Source: Thermoplasmata archaeon | GTDB lineage: Archaea; Thermoplasmatota; Thermoplasmata; UBA184 | Reading direction: 5' to 3' | Assembly (NCBI GenBank): GCA_021827545.1 | Contig: JAKAVH010000069.1 | Coordinates: 1-5,238 of the forward strand | DNA: 5,238 nucleotides | Part shown: piece after piece, positions 1 to 4,615 of the stretch | How the letters are laid out: every line of letters begins with the position of its first letter | How positions within the stretch are numbered: the stretch's first letter is position 1 | The notes under the pieces: model-generated | Seen by the model: only the letters and a program-made list of their open reading frames with translations | Database searches by the model: none | What the model was told of the DNA's origin: nothing | Translations under genes and position numbers: made by a program

Positions 1-347
1 CGGCCCGCGAGCTCCTTCCTTAGGTCGCGTCGCAGTCGCTCGATCACCGGCAGCGCAACGTCCGACTGGAGGAGGCCGATCTCGAGCTCGTCGAGCACGT
101 CGTCGATCGTTCCCTCTTTGAGCCGCTTGCCGAGGAGTCCGTCGGTGAAGGCGGACTCCTCCGAACGCCCGGAGGGGGTCGGAGCGGGTTCGCCCCGGGC
201 GGCCGCCGTAGGAGAGGGGGTCGGCGCCCGCGGGGCGACGGACTGCGGCCCGCCCGGCTTCGGTGGGGCGAGCGCGGGCTCGGCCGCCGCTTCGGGTGAC
301 TCGGGCGACGTGCTGCCGCGGAGCCGCGCCTTAAGTGCTGCCCACAT
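1..347 (-). CDS. ftsY: Signal recognition particle receptor FtsY, N-terminal part (runs off left edge)
   Basis: FtsY is the SRP receptor GTPase that docks SRP-ribosome-nascent chain complexes at the membrane translocon. Only the first 115 codons are in the window. Residues 1-11 (MWAALKARLRG) form a short amphipathic basic helix that could touch the membrane. Residues about 12-64 are a low-complexity linker rich in Ala and Pro. From about residue 65 the four-helix N domain begins (FTDGLLGKRL, then DDVLDELEIGLLQSDVALPVIERLR), which matches the FtsY/SRP54 N-domain pattern. The GTPase G domain lies outside the window. The ATG at 347 was chosen because it gives the typical hydrophobic/basic FtsY start; it overlaps the last 17 bases of prefoldin alpha in another frame, which suggests translational coupling. 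I see no clear Shine-Dalgarno. The family call is secure from the N domain and the neighbours. SRP54 is the alternative, but the linker and the position after pfdA favour FtsY. Confidence 0.9.
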   Translation of the reverse strand, partial: MWAALKARLRGSTSPESPEAAAEPALAPPKPGGPQSVAPRAPTPSPTAAARGEPAPTPSGRSEESAFTDGLLGKRLKEGTIDDVLDELEIGLLQSDVALPVIERLRRDLRKELAG

Positions 348-804
348 CGACGTCGCCCGCGCGCGTCCGGGCGATCGCGTCGAGACGACGCGAGAGGATC
401 TGGATGCGGTCGTCGAGCGCGTTGATCTGGCCCTCGAGGTCCTTGACCGCCTGATCAATCTGCCCGACTCGCTGCGCCAGCAGTTCGGTCGCCTTCGGCC
501 GCTCCATCGAGACCACGACCCCGGAACCGACCCCGAGGAGTACTGGGCCCGACTTGTCGATGGTGCCGCGGACATAGGCCTCCGCCCCCAAGGGCAACAG
601 CAGTTCGGCGCCGACGCTCGCGCTCTCGACACCTTCCAAGCTCTCGCGAGCCCGCTCGTGGTCCTGTCGCGACGCGAGCAAGAGCTGATGCTGCTGGAGC
701 GCGGCGTTGAGCTGGGAGCGGTAGGCATCGAGGCGGATCAGGTCCTCTTGGACCTGGTCCTCCGTGGGGATCGGCCCTGCCTCGCCAGTGGGTTGAGCTA
801 CCAT
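331..804 (-). CDS. pfdA: Prefoldin alpha subunit
   Basis: This is the alpha subunit of prefoldin (GimC), the cytosolic jellyfish-shaped alpha2-beta4 holdase that passes unfolded proteins to the thermosome. The 157 residues fit the family length (about 140-160). A polar N-terminus is followed by a first coiled-coil helix (about 15-60, rich in Q, L, R and E), the beta-hairpin core that forms the barrel (LLPLGAEAYVRGTI at 69-82 and VLLGVGSGVVVSM at 88-100, both diagnostic for the alpha class), and a second coiled-coil helix (about 101-147). The ATG at 804 gives a normal N-terminus. There is no good Shine-Dalgarno, and a TTAAG box lies 27-32 bases upstream, so the mRNA may be leaderless. The 3' end overlaps ftsY by 17 bases, the usual archaeal pfdA-ftsY pair. 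Upstream there is an unusually long 317-bp gap before the LX gene. Confidence 0.95.
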   Translation of the reverse strand: MVAQPTGEAGPIPTEDQVQEDLIRLDAYRSQLNAALQQHQLLLASRQDHERARESLEGVESASVGAELLLPLGAEAYVRGTIDKSGPVLLGVGSGVVVSMERPKATELLAQRVGQIDQAVKDLEGQINALDDRIQILSRRLDAIARTRAGDVDVGST

Positions 805-828
805 CGTCCGAGGGCGACCCGAGAGGGC

Positions 829-836
829 GTCTTAAC
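829..836 (-). promoter_or_regulatory. Putative TATA-like box of pfdA (GTTAAGAC)
   Basis: On the minus strand this reads GTTAAGAC and sits about 30 bases upstream of the pfdA ATG, the distance expected for an archaeal TATA element serving a leaderless or nearly leaderless transcript. It shares TTAAGAC with the boxes upstream of the LX gene and argS. The assignment is inference from position, sequence and recurrence in an otherwise GC-rich background. Confidence 0.5.
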
Positions 837-898
837 GGTTCGGCCCTCGACGGACCGTCTCTGCGAGCCCTTCGCCCGAGGGGGTGAACGAGTCCCCG

Positions 899-915
899 GG
901 CCGCCTCAGGCGGCC
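899..915. repeat. Perfect short inverted repeat (hairpin) between the LX gene and pfdA
   Basis: The plus strand reads GGCCGCCTCAGGCGGCC: two 7-base arms closing a 3-base loop. It lies about 95 bases upstream of the pfdA ATG and about 207 bases past the LX stop. No T-run follows on either strand, so it is not a typical intrinsic terminator. In DNA this GC-rich such a hairpin could also arise by chance. Confidence 0.5.
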
Positions 916-1121
916 GGCATCGACTCCCAAATCGCGGCGAGGCTGCGGGAGGTAGCGGCGGCCCCCCCTGGCCGTCGCCGGACGCGGTGAGAGCGCGACC
1001 CCGAGAACGGTCGTTCCACGGCCGCGATCGACGGCCCGGCACCGCCCGATGGGCCGACAAGTTCCGGGGCGCGATGACGGCCGGAAACGGTTGGCCGCCC
1101 GGAAGGAGCGACGTCCGCGGA

Positions 1122-1310
1122 TCAGGTCGAGCCCGCTGCGTTCACCGACTCGATCCGGATCCGGGAGCGCTTGACGTGATGGCAGCCCCCGATCTCGGAA
1201 AGCGCCCACTCGCGGGCGAGCTCGCCGGTCTCGGCCTCATGCGTCTTCGAGAACGCCTGCCAGTAGCCGCGGCGAGCATAGAACGACCCTCGAACGGTAA
1301 AGACCGGCAT
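1122..1310 (-). CDS. rpl18a: 50S ribosomal protein LX (eL20 / L18Ae)
   Basis: This is the small archaeal large-subunit protein LX, the counterpart of part of eukaryotic L18a (eL20), which binds 23S rRNA on the ribosome surface. It has 62 residues, within the usual range of about 55-80. Its features are the starting strand MPVFTVRGSF, the aromatic/basic segment RGYWQAFSKTHEAET, the helix LAREWALSEIGG, and the hallmark C-terminal HHVKRSRIRIESV, comparable to the SRHRVKR-IKIE-V pattern of the family. The reading frame stays open far upstream through the GMC gene, but that is a shadow frame: homology starts exactly at the ATG at 1310. A GAGG (1324-1321) lies 10 bases upstream as a weak Shine-Dalgarno, and a CTTAAG box lies about 40 bases upstream. 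In many archaea this gene follows eif6 and precedes pfdA and ftsY. The downstream order is kept here, but the upstream neighbour is an oxidoreductase. Confidence 0.93.
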   Translation of the reverse strand: MPVFTVRGSFYARRGYWQAFSKTHEAETGELAREWALSEIGGCHHVKRSRIRIESVNAAGST

Positions 1311-1345
1311 CGCCCGTCTGCCTCGGGACTGCCCATGCGTTCGGG

Positions 1346-1353
1346 GTCTTAAG
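1346..1353 (-). promoter_or_regulatory. Putative TATA-like box of rpl18a (CTTAAGAC)
   Basis: The minus strand reads CTTAAGAC, overlapping the TAA stop of the GMC oxidoreductase. Its 5' end is 43 bases from the rpl18a ATG, which would place the transcript start some 15-20 bases before the ATG and so include the GAGG at 1324-1321. It is one of three TTAAGAC boxes in the window, all at the same kind of place. It suggests that rpl18a has its own promoter and need not depend on readthrough from the oxidoreductase gene. Confidence 0.45.
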
Positions 1354-3358
1354 AGTGCCCGGTGCCCCCGAGGGAGGCGCGAAGATGGACCGCGGTCCGC
1401 TCGGCGACCGCGAGGATCGACATCATCGGGTTCGCGCCGGGAGCGCTCGGCAATAGGCTCCCGTCGCCGATCCACAGCCCCTCGACCCCATGGACCTCCC
1501 CGGTGGGCCGGGCGGTGGAGCTCCTTGGATCCGTACCCGCGCGCGCCGAGCCTATGGGGTGCGCGGAGTACAGCGGGATCGCGTGCTCCCGGACGCCCGC
1601 GCGCTCGACCCCGGCCACGAACGCGTCGAATTCCGCCTCGGTAACCGTCGCCTTCCCCTCGCCGACCTCCACGTAGGGAGTCTGCAGGGAGAGCAGACGC
1701 GTCGCGCCCGCAGCGCGCAGGATCCGCGCCGACTCGACCATGCCGCGGAGGAGGTTCCGGCGATCCCGGGTCGTTAGCGTGTAGTCGAAGACCGGACGTC
1801 CCGCCGAATCGATCGAAACGCGTCCCTCGCCGACATCCCGGACCAGCACGATCGGGGTCGCGACGTGTTCGAGGCGTTCCATCAGCCGTCGGTGATCCTC
1901 CGCCCCGATCCAAGGGACCGCGGTCGCGGAGCGGCCTGGGTGGGCCGGAGCGACCTCGATCCAAGGACCGTGCTCCTCGGCGTCGGATCGCTGGAAGCGG
2001 TGGACCGCGATCGTCTGCAGGGGACCCTCCCAGGTCCGTACCGGTCCGGCGAACTCGCCGACGAGCGCCGTCGTGGGATCGAGCCGCAGTCCCCGGCCGA
2101 CCCCCGGACCGCGGACCCCGGAACGGAGGAGCAGCGCGGGGGTTTGCAGCCCCCCCGCCGCGACGACCACGGCCCGGCTGCGCACCACGATCCGATGCCG
2201 GCGGCCGCCGGCCGCGTAGACCGCGTCCACGCCCCGGGCCCGGCCGCCCTCGACCCGAAGCCGTTCGGCACGGGTCGAGGCGTAGAGCCGGGTCCCGGCG
2301 CGCAACGCGTCCGCCAGGTACGTGACGGTCGTGGATCGTCGACCGTCGTACGGGCATCCGAACATGCACGAGCCGCAACGGGAGCGACATCCCTGGGCGT
2401 TCCGTGGGATCACCCTCCAGTCGACACCTTCCCGGTACCCGAGAGCCGCACTCCCGCGCCGCAGGGCGTCATTGGAAGGGTTCACGTCGCTCTCGCGCGT
2501 CGAGACCGCGAGCCGGTCCACGACGGTCGCGTATGCGCGGTCAAACTCGGGGCCATCGATGCCGGCCATCCCTCCCTCGCGGGCCCATTCGCGCCGGGCG
2601 ATCGGGAGCGGCGGAAGGCACGCCATCCAGTTGACCGCGGTCCCGCCCCCCACGGCTTCCCCCGCAAGGAGTCCGAACGCGGCGTCCCGCGTCGGCACGA
2701 TCCCCCGCCCGAGATAGAGGCGGTCGTGGGCCTCGCGCTCCACCCGCGGGTACGCCCGGGCGTCGAACCACTCGCCCGCCTCCAGCACGACCACCCGGAA
2801 GCCGGCCTCCGCGAGTCGGGCCGCGATCACCGACCCCCCGGCCCCACTGCCGATGACGCACACGTCGGCGCTCTCCTCGAGGTCGCCATCGGGCCGTACT
2901 GGCCCCACGTCGGCCAGGGGGTCCGGGGCGACGCCGGCCGAGGCGGCGGGAGCGTAATGGATGCGCGACCAGAGCGGATGGCCCCCTCCCGGGACCGGCT
3001 CGGAGTAGTAGGCTCCGAGTGCGATCTGCTTGACCGCCTGGAACCCCTTGCGCTTCACGGCGAGCCGGCTCTCGGCCATCGACCGCAGGTACCGCTGCCG
3101 CTCCGCGGCGCTCAAGCGGGAGAACCGGACGGGGCGGCCCGAAAGGACCAGGTTCAACCAGGGACTGTCGACCGCGCGCAGCAACGTCGCGAACGCCCGG
3201 CGATGCCCCTCGGGGAGACCCTCCGCGATCTCCTGGACGGTCCGGTCGACCCCGATGGCCGTACCCGCCGGGTAGGCCGCCCCTTCCGGGCTTGCGGGAA
3301 CCCCGGGGAGGAGGGCGTCCACGAGCTGGGAAAGCACGGGTGGGGGGTCGCTCGTCAC
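1349..3358 (-). CDS. GMC-family FAD oxidoreductase, long-chain-alcohol-oxidase type with N-terminal gluconate-2-dehydrogenase-subunit-3-like domain
   Basis: This 669-residue flavoenzyme of the glucose-methanol-choline family probably oxidises an alcohol or polyol. Residues about 8-120 resemble the small gluconate-2-dehydrogenase subunit 3 domain fused to the front of FAO-type enzymes (SRLSAAERQRYLRSMAESRL, then KRKGFQAVKQIAL). The FAD Rossmann motif VIGSGAGG (G170, G172, G175) ends at E193 in VVVLEAG, the usual ribose-binding acid. GEAVGGGTAVNW (233-244) is the GMC flavin loop. C324, C328, C331 and C335 form a C-x3-C-x2-C-x3-C cluster before PYDGRRSTTVTYL. Near the C-terminus, H600 in SAHPIGSAR and N643 in GANPMMS match the catalytic His/Asn pair. 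No signal peptide, Tat motif or membrane helix is visible, so it is probably cytosolic. The start is the GTG at 3358: the overlapping ATG at 3360 reads straight into TGA, and the nearest in-frame stop upstream is the stop of the preceding small gene, leaving no earlier choice. A GGAGG lies 15 bases upstream, rather far for a Shine-Dalgarno. The substrate cannot be read from the sequence. Confidence 0.88.
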   Translation of the reverse strand: MTSDPPPVLSQLVDALLPGVPASPEGAAYPAGTAIGVDRTVQEIAEGLPEGHRRAFATLLRAVDSPWLNLVLSGRPVRFSRLSAAERQRYLRSMAESRLAVKRKGFQAVKQIALGAYYSEPVPGGGHPLWSRIHYAPAASAGVAPDPLADVGPVRPDGDLEESADVCVIGSGAGGSVIAARLAEAGFRVVVLEAGEWFDARAYPRVEREAHDRLYLGRGIVPTRDAAFGLLAGEAVGGGTAVNWMACLPPLPIARREWAREGGMAGIDGPEFDRAYATVVDRLAVSTRESDVNPSNDALRRGSAALGYREGVDWRVIPRNAQGCRSRCGSCMFGCPYDGRRSTTVTYLADALRAGTRLYASTRAERLRVEGGRARGVDAVYAAGGRRHRIVVRSRAVVVAAGGLQTPALLLRSGVRGPGVGRGLRLDPTTALVGEFAGPVRTWEGPLQTIAVHRFQRSDAEEHGPWIEVAPAHPGRSATAVPWIGAEDHRRLMERLEHVATPIVLVRDVGEGRVSIDSAGRPVFDYTLTTRDRRNLLRGMVESARILRAAGATRLLSLQTPYVEVGEGKATVTEAEFDAFVAGVERAGVREHAIPLYSAHPIGSARAGTDPRSSTARPTGEVHGVEGLWIGDGSLLPSAPGANPMMSILAVAERTAVHLRASLGGTGHS

Positions 3359-3379
3359 ATACCGCCCGAGGGACCTCCC

Positions 3380-3619
3380 CTATTTTGACCCTTGACCTTC
3401 CGGCTCGGGTGAAGACTGCGCCTGTTCGAACCGGACCCGCTCCCTCAGCCAGCGTCCCTGCCGCTCGAGGAGCGAGTCGCCGGAGGACACCCGCGGGATC
3501 GGCGGAGCCTCCGCTCGCTGTAACGCGACGGCCTCCGAGGGCGAGATCGTCGGCTCCTGCGGGGCTGTCTCGGCCGCCGGAGGAACCGGCCCTCCCGCGT
3601 CGAGCTGCCGCTGGGTCAC
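3380..3619 (-). CDS. Small protein of unknown function, 79 residues
   Basis: I do not recognise this protein. It starts VTQRQLDAGG (V read as Met), continues through a Pro/Ala/Glu-rich segment (about 11-45, with EPTISPSEAVALQRAEAPPIPR), and ends in a likely amphipathic helix (DSLLERQGRWLRERVRFEQ, about 48-66) and a polar tail. There is no cysteine, signal peptide or membrane segment. I chose the GTG at 3619 because it overlaps the TGA of the ThiI-like gene as GTGA, and because codons from there on have the G/C-rich third positions of the neighbours. The alternative ATG at 3646 would add nine codons with mostly A/T-poor-fitting third bases lying inside the upstream gene. The stop is 21 bases before the GMC start. 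Close packing suggests one operon with both neighbours. That it is a real gene is likely from codon pattern and spacing but not proven. Confidence 0.6.
   Translation of the reverse strand: MTQRQLDAGGPVPPAAETAPQEPTISPSEAVALQRAEAPPIPRVSSGDSLLERQGRWLRERVRFEQAQSSPEPEGQGSK
3381..3397 (-). promoter_or_regulatory. Putative A/T-rich promoter element with tandem GGTCAA before the GMC gene
   Basis: On the minus strand, two GGTCAA copies (3397-3392 and 3390-3385, 7-base period) run into AAAATA (3386-3381). The A/T-rich part is centred about 26 bases before the GTG at 3358, the distance of an archaeal TATA box for a leaderless transcript. It overlaps the last codons of the preceding small gene. The tandem hexamer could be an operator or chance. 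Co-transcription from the gene upstream is equally possible. Confidence 0.3.
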
Positions 3620-4515
3620 GCGGCGAGCGCCGTCACGTTCTGCCATCGTTCGGTCACCTCGGCATCGGTCAGCCCGACGGTCGGAGAGAAGACGACGCGG
3701 TCGGCCCAGCGCGCCCGCTCGGTCGGGTACTCCTCGACGGGGATCGGCAGCACGATGCCGTCCGCATGCGCGGCCTCCGCGACTTCGCCGAGCGCCCCCG
3801 CCCATGCGGCCGGGTCGGGCGAAGCGGGGGCGATGCGGAGCCTCGGATCGAACCGGGCGAGCGTCTCGCGCGCATAGGATTCCCCGGATGGGGGCACGAC
3901 GAGGGAGACCCGACATCCCCGCTTCATCATCAGGTAGGCTCCCAGCGCGCCGCGCGGCCCGTCGACGAGCGCGACCAAGCGGCCGGCGACCCCCAGCGGA
4001 AGGCCGCCGGGTCCCTCGGCGCGGTCGAAGTAGAGGTAGGTCCGGGGACCGCGGACCTCCACAAAGAGCTCGACGTCCGGATCGTCGAGATCGACCGAGA
4101 GCCGGCGGTCGGCGAACCGGGCGAGCAGGTCCGCGCCGAGGTCGCGCGCGAGTTCCTGGCTCGTGAACCCGTGCTGGCCGGTCCGCCGCGCCCGGACCGC
4201 GAACCGGCTCCCCGAGACTAGCCGCGGCTCGGCGAGCTCCTGCAGGCGGTCACGGATACGGGCCGGTTCGGTCTCGACCTCGTGGACCTCGCTCACCGAC
4301 GTGATCCCGAAGACCCGGCGGAGCGCCCGGAGAGCCGTCTCGGGATCGTCGACCTCCACGTACAGGTGACCCCGATCGGAGCGCAGCCGACCGGTGATGC
4401 CGTCCCGGACGAACTGCTCGAGGATGTTCCGTCGGAGCATGCTCTCGAACTCGCGGCGGACGGGGGGGGATTTCAGCGCGAGCTCGCCGTAGCGGACAAG
4501 GAGGAGCGACGCCAT
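3616..4515 (-). CDS. ThiI-like THUMP-domain protein with degenerate PP-loop
   Basis: This 299-residue protein is related to ThiI, which makes 4-thiouridine in tRNA. The N-terminal ferredoxin-like domain starts with VRYGELALKS (7-16). The THUMP domain covers about 56-165, including FAVRARRTGQHGFTSQELARDLG (105-127) and the PDVELFVEV strand. After the family linker EGPGGLPLGVAG (167-178) the adenylation domain begins, but where ThiI has SGGxDS it reads VDGPRG (184-189), with no insertion or deletion: the flanks align on both sides up to AYLMMKRGCRV (193-203). C201 is the only cysteine, so the cysteines used for sulfur transfer or an Fe-S cluster are missing. The protein is also much shorter than archaeal ThiI (nearly 400 residues by my recollection). 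The domain still ends in a family-like segment (VFSPTVGLTDAEV). It may bind tRNA without thiolating it. I chose the ATG at 4515; a TTG at 4521 would add two residues. It is divergent from argS and overlaps the next gene by 4 bases. Confidence 0.8.
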   Translation of the reverse strand: MASLLLVRYGELALKSPPVRREFESMLRRNILEQFVRDGITGRLRSDRGHLYVEVDDPETALRALRRVFGITSVSEVHEVETEPARIRDRLQELAEPRLVSGSRFAVRARRTGQHGFTSQELARDLGADLLARFADRRLSVDLDDPDVELFVEVRGPRTYLYFDRAEGPGGLPLGVAGRLVALVDGPRGALGAYLMMKRGCRVSLVVPPSGESYARETLARFDPRLRIAPASPDPAAWAGALGEVAEAAHADGIVLPIPVEEYPTERARWADRVVFSPTVGLTDAEVTERWQNVTALAA

Positions 4516-4569
4516 TCTCAACCCTTAAGACGACCGCATCGCTAAAGCGGTTCCCGGACGGAGCGGCCC
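4516..4569. promoter_or_regulatory. Divergent promoter region between the thiI-like gene and argS
   Basis: This 54-bp spacer carries elements for both directions. For argS, CTTAAGACG (4524-4532) lies 46 bases before the ATG, and GGAG (4560-4563) is a plausible Shine-Dalgarno 6 bases from the ATG, so a short leader of about 20 bases is likely. For the thiI-like gene, the minus strand reads CTTTAGC (4547-4541), centred 29 bases before its ATG, the distance of a TATA box on a leaderless transcript. The two core promoters would overlap, so factors may not be able to occupy both at once. Position and composition support this; there is no experimental basis. Confidence 0.5.
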
Positions 4570-4615
4570 ATGGATCGAAGCGAAGCGCTCCCTTCCGGAC
4601 CGACCGATCCATGGG
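4567..4615 (+). repeat. 11-bp perfect inverted repeat across the argS start codon
   Basis: CCCATGGATCG (4567-4577) and CGATCCATGGG (4605-4615) are exact reverse complements separated by 27 bases. The left arm contains the argS ATG (4570-4572). In the mRNA the paired arms would bury the start codon while the GGAG at 4560-4563 stays outside. It could be an RNA hairpin controlling initiation or a protein-binding site. Part of the match comes from CCATGG, which is itself a palindrome in each arm. Confidence 0.6.

Larger units (their letters stand above)
805..1121. other. 317-bp intergenic region without a recognisable gene
   Basis: This gap separates the LX stop from the pfdA start. Open frames crossing it on both strands translate into Arg/Pro/Gly-rich sequence with no family resemblance, typical of chance frames in GC-rich DNA. 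I found no tRNA T-arm motif, no RNase P signature and no convincing SRP RNA domain. It holds the pfdA TATA-like box (829-836), a 7-bp perfect hairpin (899-915), a run of seven C (962-968), and a weaker stem just after the LX stop (1078-1082 with 1093-1097). A short regulatory leader or structured RNA cannot be excluded. Confidence 0.6.

Noticed and set aside
899..915. Hairpin as an intrinsic terminator of rpl18a
   Set aside because: It is about 207 bases past the stop and has no T-run after it on either strand.
118..990. Plus-strand open frame of 290 codons opposite ftsY and pfdA
   Set aside because: It is antisense to two recognised genes and its translation has no recognisable domain.
1098..1110. 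CCCGGAAGGAGCG, resembling the SRP RNA helix 8 tip
   Set aside because: The partner sequence on the 5' side and the conserved AGCA of the asymmetric loop are missing, and the surroundings run into the LX coding sequence.
832..1209. Minus-strand open frame of 125 codons covering the gap and the end of the LX gene
   Set aside because: It overlaps the LX gene in another frame, and its translation is Arg-rich and featureless. Codon pattern and spacing give no support.
1122..2390. Minus-strand open frame of 422 codons ending in the LX protein
   Set aside because: Only the last 62 codons resemble a protein family. The rest is a shadow frame under the GMC gene, and the real gene starts at the ATG at 1310.
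1865..3388. Long open frame (507 codons) on the plus strand opposite the GMC oxidoreductase
   Set aside because: It is exactly antisense to a well-supported enzyme, and its translation is Arg/Pro/Gly-rich with no family motif. This is the usual mirror frame of a GC-rich gene.
3425..3433. TTCGAACCG, resembling part of a tRNA T-arm
   Set aside because: The flanking bases do not pair as a T stem on either strand, no acceptor or anticodon arm can be drawn, and it lies in the small coding sequence.
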